From the NCBI GenBank assembly GCA_024704765.1, contig JAKMXF010000188.1, forward strand, positions 124,001-188,000: 64,000 nucleotides of DNA, read 5' to 3'. Source of the DNA: Oopsacas minuta (taxonomy: Eukaryota > Porifera > Hexactinellida > Lyssacinosida > Leucopsacidae). This document shows, piece after piece, positions 29,943 through 39,940 of the stretch. The notes below the pieces were generated by a model. The model saw only the letters and a list, made by a program, of their open reading frames with translations, was not told the DNA's origin and searched no databases. Each line of letters begins with the position of its first letter. Positions within the stretch are counted from its first letter, which is position 1. The position numbers and the translations under genes are program-made.

Positions 29943-30781
29943 TGCCAGTGCTAATATACCAATTTGGAAAAAATAATATATATTTGCAAAGGTTATGTGC
30001 TATATTAGAATATAACAAGAATGTAGCTATAATGTTACAGAGGAATGTGGATAACTAACAGTATTGTATAAGAATGGAATACGATACAATCTGAATAAGA
30101 GACATGCAAGAACTATGGACTGAGGAATTCCACAAATGTTACTAAGAAGAACCGTTATCAAAGTATGTATAGAAGGATAGCCTGGGTGGTAGGCACCATG
30201 GATAGCCTGCTAAGTGCTTTACAATATAATGATCTATGAAGAAGAGAAATTTCATCCAGATTGGTTATGAGAATAGGAAACAACAAGTTTACTCAAGTGT
30301 TAAAAGTTTAACTACCCTAATAATAAATTGCTAGGTTTCACATGTTATACTTCGAATTATACGTCAACATCTAATAAATATTTACGTAGGGAAGCGTTTC
30401 TCAAATTTCATCTCTTAACTATACAATATACCCATATAAGGTATGATCAATCTCACAATTTTAATACAGTAGACTCTGCTTAATAAAACCACCGGTTAAT
30501 CGGGTCAAATAGCTTGGTACTGATGTGACCCTATGTAATAAGCCACTGTTTGTTGTAAGTTGTCTTACTACACAGATTATATCAAATATGTGAAATACAA
30601 TGGTATGGTTATTCTCATAGAATACCTGTGGACTTGGGATTTGTAAAACGCATCAATAAACAATTGAAGTATTCTAATATTTCGAATCAACGTCAATCTT
30701 TCAGCTATGATACACTGGGCTGGGTACTTGTGAATACATAACTAACATAATTACAAATATAACAGAATGATGTATATTCAC
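29943..30781. other. gene-free stretch
   Basis: No credible exon for the gene at 30782-31164 could be found here in the right phase. About 30476-30560 starts cagtagactctgcttaat and has an internal ggttaatcgggtc, a fragment of a pogo-like miniature element. Confidence 0.35.
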
Positions 30782-31164
30782 CTGAGCCAATTCTGTATCC
30801 GGGGATTCCTTGTATCTGACATCCAGTGATCAGTTTGCCTTGGAGCTGAGGTAGGTCTAATTCTGCTTATAGCTTTGTTACATTCCAATTCACAGTTAGG
30901 AGAATGATCCAAGGAATTATTAGAGGCCCTAGTATCACCGTATGAATGTCTACGAGGATATAGTATAGGATCTGATGTAGTATATCCCTCTTGTTCTATC
31001 TGACTGATAAGATTATCAAGATAATTTATAGATCTGAGAAGAGGATAGGGATTACTCTCAGCTGTAGAGCTTCCCTGTATAGTCACATGACGCTCTCTCT
31101 TATGGAAGCTAGCACTACCATCTCTCGATATTATTGACTTTAATGGACTTATTTCAGACTGCAT
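30782..31164 (-). CDS. first exon of an unrecognised protein with an RPTSAPR motif
   Basis: The exon encodes 127 residues from the ATG at 31164 (MQSEISPLKS) and ends in a clear splice donor (GGCTCAG|GTGAAT), leaving two bases of a codon. The protein is polar and Ser/Arg-rich, with RRHSYGD and a SRIRPTSAPRQTDHW segment of a kind often seen in ciliary and microtubule-associated proteins. I do not recognise the gene. The only phase-compatible acceptor I found on this strand is the coiled-coil exon at 28343, beyond the TRAF-like gene. An acceptor-like gttag lies 7 bases before the ATG. Confidence 0.55.
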
Positions 31165-31569
31165 TACAAGTCTAACTAGCAATATAAAGTGTAAACTTTG
31201 AGCTCTCTAACACAAACTATAATAGTTAATCAGTGGAGTATATGCTATAGCCTCTACACTGATTAAACTACGTATAAACTACATACAATGCATAAATTAA
31301 GATCTCAGTAATTGTGTGCAGAGGGCTAAAGGATAAATGGTGAATATGAATATTAGAGAACTCTAGAACAATTAGGGATTTTCACGTTTAGAGAATTTGA
31401 CTATAACATACTGTGTGTCAAGGGTATCAATAGGAAGCCCGCCAAACGTTTCAATCTGGCGCCGCGGTTTTCAAATTGGCATTTTGTTAGTTCATTCACG
31501 TGTATTCTTAAGCCTCTGGACCCCACTGTGGGCTTACAGAGCCCCCAGACCCTGTATCTACCACTTGAC

Positions 31570-33618
31570 CAGGGTTGGAAAAATCATGATTTTTTTTATT
31601 TAAATCAGATTTTTAATTTAGACACTTTCAATATTATTTGAATGCTGGATTTAATGAAACATACAAACTGCTAACTACAATACTCTTTAATGTAACAGTA
31701 AAAATATAACTTTTAATTAATTGATAATTATATAATTATCGAAAAATTAACTTGGCAAAATAGATCATTTATGCGTATTAAGGAGTTTGTATAAAAAATA
31801 CAAGCTTCCCAGCTTTAACCGTTCCCAACCTGTTCCTCACTTTGGAGTGAACAAAACCAAAGGTTGAAAAAATTCGCTCTACTCCAGCACTTGATGCTAC
31901 TCCTCCAAGTATCTTGCGACAAAGTACTATAACATCGCTTTCCAGGGCGCTTTTCTGAGACTCCCACCATGTAAGGGGAGAGATAGCTTTTAAAACTTCT
32001 TCTGTAAACATGAATGGCTTGAATGGACCAGCTTCAGCACTGAAGTTGATCACAGTAGGCAAACATGATGTATAATCCAGGCTGCATAATTCTAGTCCAG
32101 CATCAACCTCGTCTTTTGACAAGTTTATACCCCTGTATCTTGGATCCATTAAGTTAGCTAAGTAATGGGCAGCGGTTAGCGCTTGTTTGTAGCGGTCCTG
32201 TACTTTATGAGTGACAATAGAGGGCATTAATGAATCCATATCTCTCTTCAGTGCTTTCCAAACTTCAACAGCATCACTCAGTTTGCAACTGTCACTCTGC
32301 ACTTTATCAAGAGCGACAGCAATTGGCTTCATCCGTTTTAGATAGTCCTCAGCATTTCTCTTGATGTTAATATTTTGCACTTTCATGGCGATCGTACCGT
32401 TAATAGTGTCGCGGTGGTCCTCGCACACTTTGAGGATCATTGTCCAGATTTCCAAATAGCATTGCAGAGAATCCGGGATAGTGTTCCAGCGAACTTCTTG
32501 TGGTAGTACTAGTTTCTTTCCGCCAGTAAATTTATACCATGCAGCTGGGAGATGGGTGTTCCTAAAATATTTCACGATCTGAACAATGTGTTCCTTCACG
32601 CCCGGTATTTCAATATCTTTGGCCAATAGATTAAGATAGTGAGCAGAACAACCATAGGATATGATGTTTGTATCGGTAGTAACACTATCAGATGTCAGTT
32701 GTCGCCGCATTTTGACCATGTTTGATGCGTTGTCCGTGACAAAGGTACCTACTTTACAACTGTATCTCTGTTCAGTCGATATAATAGCAGACGTGGCCAC
32801 TTCTTGTAGATATTCAGCAGTGTGTGCATGGCCTGATGTATCTACCGTTTCGGTAAGATAACTATCCCCATCGGATGTTGTCACTGACACGCAGACAACT
32901 GGCTCGTTATGGATATTACTCCATCCGTCTAACATCATGGGTACATTTTTTCCGTCAAGTTGTTCCTTGCACTGTGATTGCATAGCAACATAAAGCTCGT
33001 CGAGTAGTTCATTGCCAACATTGTGTTAGGAGGATGGTATCCAGGACGAAGCATTGCCATTAACTTTAAAAATTCAGAATGTTCAACAATAGTGAAAGGT
33101 GAGTTAGTTGCACAAACATACCGTGCTATTTGGAGATCAATGGCAGCTTTTTCAGTTGTTGATGTTTGCACAACAAAGTTAGTCATACTTGACATGACGG
33201 ATTTCTGTTTCTTTGCTTGTGATACTAATCTTATATCTGTCACACTACATTTCCTCTGGGAAAGAGCTTGGATTTCCGGATTCAAAATGCACAATTCATC
33301 ATCAGTGGAGTCGATAAATTCAGCACACACATTATAATGTTGCTTTAACCTAACAACTAGTCCTTGCATCTCCTTCCCACACTTCAGGCATGTTGCACGA
33401 CACCCTGCTTTGCTAACTTCTTTTTTCGTATCAAAATACTTCCACACGTAGTTATTGTAGCCGTTACTATGATTTAGTAATGGCTTCAATCTATTGAAAA
33501 CAAAAGCACCATTCTATTGCTCTCTGAAAACATGACACTATTAGCGAAGTGTCAAAATTTAAATAAATAAAAAATCATCATGTTGATTTTTTGAAGTGAT
33601 TTAAATCAAACAACCCTG
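31570..33618 (-). mobile_element. hAT transposon with BED-finger transposase
   Basis: The ends CAGGGTTG at 31570 and its complement CAACCCTG ending at 33618 are typical hAT termini, and sub-terminal aaaatcatgat / atttaaatca words are shared between both ends. The 8-bp flanks are cacttgac and cacttcgt, identical in the first five bases, so the target duplication has decayed. The length of 2049 bp matches the transposase it carries. Confidence 0.82.
31778..33489 (-). pseudogene. hAT (ZBED-like) transposase, one frameshift
   Basis: The 5' frame (33489 to about 33020) encodes a BED zinc finger (VWKYFDTKK... CLKCGKEM...LKQHYNVC). It is followed by the conserved PFTIVEHSEFLKLMAMLRPGY region. One missing base near 33020 shifts the frame. 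The 3' frame continues LLDELYVAMQSQC..., MMLDGWSN, the catalytic region with FVTDNASNMVKM and GCSAHYLNLLAKDI, and the C-terminal dimerisation motif SSAGVERIFSTFGFVHSKVRNRL. Apart from this one frameshift and the ragged C-terminus the gene is nearly whole. Similar domesticated ZBED genes exist in animals, but the break argues against domestication here. Confidence 0.87.
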
Positions 33619-33912
33619 CACTTCGTTGCACAAATCTCAATATAGGATACGAAATATGCATTGGCCCGAAGAACTGAACACAAATAGGGTTTTGCCTTTG
33701 GAGGAAATTAATTGGGTATCCCGCTGTTATCTGGAGGCAAATAAGTTTTAATTCGGGGCCAAATCACTGTCCACAATGTGTAGGCTGACGTGCACTCGTG
33801 CGCAGCAGAGTCCAGAGAAGTCCATTAACTGCAACATAAACAGTCACTCAGATTATATCGACTTTGATATGATATAACGAAATGCCCCGATATAAATAGG
33901 GAACTATCGAAA

Positions 33913-34081
33913 CATAGTGGAACACATTAATACGAACACAAGCAGACGGTCAAAATTTGTTCGCTTTATCAGAAGTAAACCAATTTGTATAACCAATATA
34001 GGGAACTAGTTTTGTGTGAATATTCGTTCCTCTTATCCGGAAATTCGTATTAAGCTTGTTTGTAATAACGAAGTTCCACTG
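33913..34081. repeat. pogo-like miniature element
   Basis: The left end CATAGTGGAACACATTAATACG and the complement of the right end CAGTGGAACTTCGTTATTAC match imperfectly. TA follows the right end. It belongs with 42412-42550, which shares ttttgtgtraatatttcgttc inside. The remaining intergenic DNA 33619-34321 shows no gene. Confidence 0.6.
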
Positions 34082-34321
34082 TAGATAAAATGGTCCCTAC
34101 TAGAGCATTATTCAATGGATTGCTCGAAGAATTTAATGTCCCATGTTTCAGCTATTTCCTTATCAAAATGAAGGGAAAAAGAGTAGAGTGAACTAGTCAA
34201 AAGTTGAAATGACATAAACAACTGTCAGAGATTATACAAATGATGTACAAAAATCCATCTATATTATTCAGGAATTCTGCATAATAAGGACAATGTGGTT
34301 GATTAAATTATGTGCGATAAT

Positions 34322-34897
34322 CTACTTAACTTTAATTTTAGAATATTTGTAGATATGTACTTCTTGGGATTTTCTCTTCTTCCCTTTTACAATAGAATAA
34401 TCAGATTTTGATAAATTATACATCTGAAATAAGACCCTGATCTCTTCTATCATATTCTTTCCGATCCCAAATTTCAATTGATTTCTCTTTATTCCAATGC
34501 AACTAAGCCTTTTCACATTGAATAATTCGTTCAATGTATTCAGTGCTTCAAACACAAGAAAGATTGTCTCATTCTTATGGAACAATTGACTCAAATGAAA
34601 TCGCATTACTTCTGGAATGGCATTAGTAACAATTACAAACTCTAATTCGTCTTTTTCTAAGCATCTAATCAGTTCATTGAGCCCGATAATATAAGGTTTA
34701 ACTGGTTTAATAATCTTATCAGATTCAGACATTCCTTTGAGTATACTCTTTATCTCCAGCAAGTAACGAGAGAGTAAATTACCAAATTGAGCGATACTAT
34801 CTCCTGTTACCACCTGCCAATCAGATTCAAAGTTAGTCAGAACTGTAGGATAATATGGATGTTTACTTATATTTACTTTTAGGCTCTTAGATGCCAT
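34322..34897 (-). CDS. RPP38: RNase P/MRP subunit RPP38
   Basis: The 191-residue protein has an L7Ae/L30e-type core at about 60-150. KPYIIGLNELIRCLEKDELEFVIVTNAIPEV matches the strand-helix-strand of this RNA-binding fold as found in Rpp38, and LSCIGIKRNQLKFGIG matches the later beta strand. In animals RPP38 binds kink-turns of the RNase P and MRP RNAs for tRNA and rRNA processing in the nucleolus. The C-terminus is Lys-rich. Human RPP38 has 283 residues, so this is a shorter version without the long tail. Another L7Ae-fold protein is possible but the Rpp38 pattern fits best. Confidence 0.74.
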   Translation of the reverse strand: MASKSLKVNISKHPYYPTVLTNFESDWQVVTGDSIAQFGNLLSRYLLEIKSILKGMSESDKIIKPVKPYIIGLNELIRCLEKDELEFVIVTNAIPEVMRFHLSQLFHKNETIFLVFEALNTLNELFNVKRLSCIGIKRNQLKFGIGKNMIEEIRVLFQMYNLSKSDYSIVKGKKRKSQEVHIYKYSKIKVK

Positions 34898-35081
34898 TAA
34901 CCTGCATATATGTATCTATGAATACAATAAAGATATTGAATAACTGAAGATTAGTATTTACAGTGGAACCTGCATAAACCGACGCTCGCTGGGAAAAACG
35001 TATACGTATCATTACCCTAAATAAATGTATTATGTGCTACACATCTGTATATCTAGATTTCATATCTACAAAGTGTTATTA

Positions 35082-35165
35082 CAGTAGACTCTCGTTAATA
35101 CGTACACCAGGGGACTGCCAAAATACGTACTCCTTATCCGGAGTACGTATTATTGAGACTCTACT
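35082..35165. repeat. 84-bp mini inverted-repeat element
   Basis: The arms agtagactctcgttaata and (complement) agtagagtctcaataata, plus the inner pair aatacgtac / gtacgtatt, form a near-complete hairpin. It has CAGTAGA-type ends, so it is related to the pogo-like elements in this window. Confidence 0.65.
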
Positions 35166-35306
35166 CACTAGTCTGCTGTATTTCTAAATATGGAAATCTG
35201 AAGAGGTATAAATTGTCATATATTTATTTAATCAGTAATATCGATATTGTACTCTATCATTTGAAGGTCAGTAATTACAAGCACTCTTACAATAATATAT
35301 TAAAAA

Positions 35307-36479
35307 CTAATCAGTGCTGAATAGACTCTCTCTAGGAGATTCTACTCTCTGACCCCCTCCATATCCAATAGCCTCCAGTACCTGTGTGAAAGTCTCTTCG
35401 TCTCCAATTTCAAGTTGTGGATCTTCCTTTGCTTCTCTAAAGTGACAGGGACTTAGTGGACGTAAGGCGGAGGCGCTGATATCGCCTCTTATCTGAGACA
35501 AACGCTCATAGAGTTGGAAATCTACTCCAGCTGCTGTAGCCTCCACAATTCTATCGCTTTTTACCTCATCCATGGTCTCTCTTATCAGACGCTGCACGTT
35601 AGCGTCGAAATCAGGGTCGCACTGATCTGAGGATGGCTGTAGAGGTGCTGTTCCTACCCTGAATCCAGGTTTAGAACGTACGTCCTCGGAGTCAGCATCA
35701 TCCAGCTGCATCCAGTCCATACTCTCCATCATCTCTAGTTCGTCTAGGAGAGACGGATTTTGAGAGAAGAGAGTCTTTCTCTCGTCAAACTCTGTGTCTC
35801 GTTTAGAGTATGAATGCACTATAGCATTTTCAAATTCTTTCTCAGCCATCACCTGAGCTAACAGGTCGTCTTCAGGAATATCAGTACTAGATTGCACAAT
35901 TAGTTTAAGCGGGAACCCAGGCTTTCCTTCTACATACGAGCTGTCCACTGAAAATCCCCTCAGCTTGTCTAGACGATCCCGCAGCTCAGTTTCAGTAGGC
36001 AGAACTTGTGGTTCTCCAGTAGTCTCCTTCAGAGCATTCAATCTATCCTCTAACTGCTGGTCCCTAGGATCAATACCCAGTGCTCCGTCAAAGCTCAGTC
36101 CGGTGCCTGCCAATTGGAACTGTATTCGCTTCTGACTGACTTCTTGAGGCGGTTCCCCTCCCTCTTGTAGATATTTTGGGAGGATAGCGCTAGGAATGTT
36201 TGAATCAGATTCTGATTGCTTACCATGAGTGAAATAAGAGTTTTCTCTCTCTTTCCCAGGATCTGACTGGAGGTAGGAGGGTAGATTGAAATCAGTTTTC
36301 TTTGTTATTTTATCATTTTGACATTTGTAACAATTGTTACAAACTCTGCGTTTATCGTTGTCCTCTCCGCCGACAGAAGGATAAGTAGGACAGTTTTTAC
36401 AGACAATACCTCCACACTTCATACAAACTAACGGATGTTTCCCACTCAACTTTTTGTAACATGTTGTACAGTGACTCAT
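35307..36479 (-). CDS. ZFYVE19: ZFYVE19/ANCHR-like abscission-checkpoint protein
   Basis: The 390-residue protein starts with a compact FYVE-type zinc finger, with Cys pairs in HCTTCYKKL, VCMKCGG, VCKNC and RVCNNCYKC. It is followed by repeated short helices of the form LEDRLNALKETTG and LRDRLDKLRGFS (about residues 140-175), which match the MIM-type repeats of ANCHR (RLAALK-like). ANCHR binds VPS4 and the midbody and delays cytokinetic abscission (NoCut checkpoint). Human ANCHR has 471 residues and a C-terminal B-box-like finger; no such finger is visible here. An acceptor-like ttatttag lies one base before the ATG. The overall order of elements supports the call, but middle regions are divergent. 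Confidence 0.72.
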   Translation of the reverse strand: MSHCTTCYKKLSGKHPLVCMKCGGIVCKNCPTYPSVGGEDNDKRRVCNNCYKCQNDKITKKTDFNLPSYLQSDPGKERENSYFTHGKQSESDSNIPSAILPKYLQEGGEPPQEVSQKRIQFQLAGTGLSFDGALGIDPRDQQLEDRLNALKETTGEPQVLPTETELRDRLDKLRGFSVDSSYVEGKPGFPLKLIVQSSTDIPEDDLLAQVMAEKEFENAIVHSYSKRDTEFDERKTLFSQNPSLLDELEMMESMDWMQLDDADSEDVRSKPGFRVGTAPLQPSSDQCDPDFDANVQRLIRETMDEVKSDRIVEATAAGVDFQLYERLSQIRGDISASALRPLSPCHFREAKEDPQLEIGDEETFTQVLEAIGYGGGQRVESPRESLFSTD

Positions 36480-37312
36480 TCTAAATAATAAATTACATAA
36501 TTAATATCACAATACACTAGATACTGTCAGGTGTAACGTGTAAGGGATTAGTATTCGTGCGATCATTTTTTACCAAAAGAGTCCCTAAACGTCAATCACG
36601 GGTGAAATAGTATATAGTCCATGTAAACGAGGCATTAAACCACTACTAAGCCAAATTAACAATTCAACGTTCTCCTATTTAGATCATGAACTGATAGTTT
36701 GATACAGATTGGATTTAATACAAATGACATAATAAAAACATTACTGTATAAAATTGATCAATCAAATTAGTAGCTAAGTGTCATGTAACGATATGTCGGT
36801 ATCCCAGAAGAGAGTTTCCAATGTCTAATCAGATATCGATAATCCTCTTACTCAATTTGTTTATTCTCACACGAGAAAGACAACCCAGCCAGCCCCAGTT
36901 ATATCAAAGAGCAAAGGACCCAAATAATTAGTTCTATATAACAGATGTAATTTGTGTTGCTTTTTCGGTTTAGGACCATATTTGTACAATTTTAATCCTT
37001 CAATATAAGAGGGTATATCGATTTATCCGTAATTGATATAACTAAAGTTGACTGTAACTCGAAATTATCAATCTATTAAAGTAGTGCCTGCCTGTAATCT
37101 CATACAACAGTACTATAACTCTATGAGCTATGAATATGAAACTCTCAGCGGATATGCTGTACTTTGAGTTATTTCAAAGAAAATTAATAAGCTCATAGGG
37201 TAGAGTTGTTAGTAAACCAAGAAAATATAGCATTTAATTGAAAGCCCATCATTGAACAATACTCCAGTATCCATGACGTAATCCTAATCTAAATGAGCTC
37301 GGTCTGATTAAT
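36480..37312. other. gene-free stretch
   Basis: AT-rich, no supported gene or clear repeat structure. Confidence 0.3.
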
Positions 37313-37927
37313 CTATCCTAAGATCTTTCCAAGGAAGCTATTCCATTGTTCCATATCGAAGCCACTAGCTTCTGGCACAGCTACATCATTCACGAAGAAA
37401 GTAGGGGTCCCACTGACGTCACGATAGCAGGCATACTTCCAGGCCTGTCTCGCTCGGGTATCAAACTGAATATTCCTATACCCGTTTAATATTACTTGCG
37501 CTTTAATGCCAGTACTCGTTTCTGCAGCAATAGCATACTTCTGCTTGACTTGAGGCTCAGTTAGACCTACTGCTCCAGTGATAAAGTCATCATAATGTTG
37601 GAATATATATGTCATGTAATTAGTATACTTGCTAGTATTAGTATGCATTATGGTCTCTCCAGCCCAGGCAGCAAAGAATGAATTATGATGATATGGCAGT
37701 GGGAATATATGGACAGCAACTCCTAGTCTATTCTTCAGATAATCCTGAGAGATTACCTTAGAGAACATAGGCCAGTCTGCAGCACAATCAGAACAAATAT
37801 TATCAAAGAAGGCATCTATGAATACGTCACTAGTTCTATTTCCCATCAGTAGGTGGCCCAGCTGTCTCTCAGGTGTCTGTAGAGCATAGCTCAGAGATAG
37901 TGCAGTTAATAGCAACAGGATAATCAT
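37313..37927 (-). CDS. secreted DsbA-like thioredoxin-fold protein
   Basis: The 204-residue protein begins with a signal peptide (MIILLLLTALSLSYA) and continues with a DsbA/thioredoxin_4-type fold. VFIDAFFDNICSDCAADW carries a CxxC pair (Cys-Ser-Asp-Cys) where the redox site is expected. The all-helical insertion follows, and VSGTPTFFVND provides the cis-proline loop. It is therefore a likely secretory-pathway or extracellular thiol oxidoreductase; the substrate is unknown. I start at 37927 because the signal peptide begins there and acceptor-like gtaagcag lies one base before that ATG; a longer frame from 37978 would put 17 polar residues in front of the signal peptide. Confidence 0.78.
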   Translation of the reverse strand: MIILLLLTALSLSYALQTPERQLGHLLMGNRTSDVFIDAFFDNICSDCAADWPMFSKVISQDYLKNRLGVAVHIFPLPYHHNSFFAAWAGETIMHTNTSKYTNYMTYIFQHYDDFITGAVGLTEPQVKQKYAIAAETSTGIKAQVILNGYRNIQFDTRARQAWKYACYRDVSGTPTFFVNDVAVPEASGFDMEQWNSFLGKILG

Positions 37928-38189
37928 TCTGCTTACTAATTGACTACAGTAGAATTGGTAATTAGCTATACTGATCATGTATAGTCTTCTATTTACGAAT
38001 GGTTTTGAGCTTCACAATGTTACTGGTTGCTTATTTCCTAACCATTACAAAATTTCCATTAAACATGCGGTTATTATACATTGTAGAAATATCTGTACCA
38101 TTATCTTGTATAGTTTTCCTTCAGCATATTTTCAGCACAACTTCACTGATAAATAAATCATCAAAAGATTTATAGAGACAGTGACATTC

Positions 38190-38708
38190 TTTCTATCATA
38201 CCAAAATTAGTTCCAACTTTTGAAAACAAGAAAGCTATGCCAAGAAAATTATGTACAAAATTTCAAAATAATAAGTTATCTATAGCTACAGTCAAGAGAT
38301 GGTTTATAGAATTCAAGTATGAAATTTTGAACCTTGAAGGCCAAGTCGGATCGAGACGCTGTCGCAGAATGAATTTTTTAGTCTGTTGAGGAATGGGAAC
38401 AGCCGACTCTAATGTGGCTTAGGAAATGATTCAACATGAGATTGGAATCTGATAGCTGATCCGGACCAAGCAAAACATTAAATATTACAACAATCTACCC
38501 TTAGATAAGCGATGTGCCCCTTGGATCCCTTTACAGGATATTCCAGTACCATCCTAAGTAGAAAAATTTCCTTAACGAAAACTATTCAATAAAATGATAC
38601 AAAATTTCTCTAAAGTATAATAACCTCATATGTATAACCGAATTATGTAATGGTTTGGTTAAACAACCAGTAACATGGTTAGGATCAAAACTTATTGAGT
38701 GGCCTTCG
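38190..38708 (+). mobile_element. decayed mariner relic
   Basis: The segment ATVKRWFIEFKYEILNLEGQVGS (near 38285-38350) and later phrases (IQHEIGI, SGPSK, then PLGSL near 38515) follow the N-terminal half of a mariner transposase with many stops. The right end, aaaacttattgagtggccttcg followed by TA, matches the inverted repeat of the mariner at 968-2183. The catalytic half is deleted. It is the same family as that copy but much older. Confidence 0.65.
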
Positions 38709-39029
38709 TATAAGTAAACCTCATAGATATTTGGGAGAATATGCTATGCAGCATAATGGAAGTTGCCCCCATCCCATTAGAAGAGTCATTATGTCAGATT
38801 ACAACTAATTAGCTGTTGCAGGGGAAATTCTAGCAATGTTTTGAAGGATATGCCGAAAGGTGTGAAAATATGATTATCAAATGGTAAATGTGTTTTTGTA
38901 ATTTCAGGCTAAACTGGACAATGGTCACCCAAGTAGACATAGCCATAGGAACTACACTAAAATATAGGAAAATAATTCTCTAAGTATTCGATTGCCCTAG
39001 TACACCATATATCTTCGGGACTCATTTAA

Positions 39030-39840
39030 TGGGCCAGAGACGTCGCCACAGGGGGGCGTAGGGGGCAATGCCCCCCCTGGTAAAATATCGTGTCTCGGGA
39101 CTTAACCCCTCTGGTAAACTCGTACCACTGGGCAATCAAAGAAAACTATAAAATTCCGGCTCGCTTCGCTCGCATTTTACCTTCATATATTATGAATACA
39201 CCCAAATATCAGCGGAGATATCATATATTGATCTATGTAACGTACCTAGGTAATATTTACGAATATTACCCCAGCACATGTATCTATCCTATTCATATAC
39301 GCAAAGCACAAAGTGAATCTAAAAATATTCCAAACCAAATGTGTATTACTCAGTTATGAGAAAATGTTTCAAGGTTCAAACCTACGTGCCAGTAGAAAGG
39401 TAATTAATGTGGTAGCAATTAAAGATTGTTGTCCAGGGGCCTCCACTGGAATATTTGCAGCGGCCCAGACCCCCCACTGTAGTGGCGTCGTGGTATATGT
39501 GACTGGGGGAACGGGGACCGCAAATCATTACTCCAAGGATCAGAAAAATCTCAACTTTATGGGCCAACTGAAAACCAAAGTTATTTCTTGCGATGGGGGC
39601 TTTACTGATTGTTTACAGGCTCATAGACCCTCATCCAGAACTTGTTGCCTACCAGATTGAATTTGTGCCCCCCAGATTTCAAAGCCACACGACGCAACTG
39701 CCCAGCTGGATGGTTATACCTAACTAGAAATTTATAGATCCGCCACTTGTCATGCCAAGTGCAAAACAGGTGAAAACACCTTGCCCCTCGTCCTGCCCTC
39801 TGGTAACTTCCCTGTTAATGGGCCCGACAATAGTCCCTAA
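39030..39840. repeat. unassigned GC-rich repeat-like block
   Basis: The base composition departs from the surroundings: there are G and C runs (caggggggcgtagggggc, gccccccctgg) at 39050-39080 and again at 39440-39520. A gctcgcttcgctcgc palindrome-like motif at 39158-39173 recurs in other intergenic regions. Open frames of 89 and 115 codons on the plus strand do not resemble proteins. I suspect a non-autonomous mobile element but found no matching ends. Confidence 0.35.
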
Positions 39841-39940
39841 TTGAAAAAGGAATATACGCAGATACTATACATATATATATACGTGAAAAATTCACAACTT
39901 AACATAATATAAGCTTGTTTCATAAAAATATAAAATAACA

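Noticed and set aside
39313-39660. 115-codon plus-strand open frame
   Set aside because: Lies in a GC-rich repeat-like block with an overlapping minus-strand frame. No protein similarity seen.
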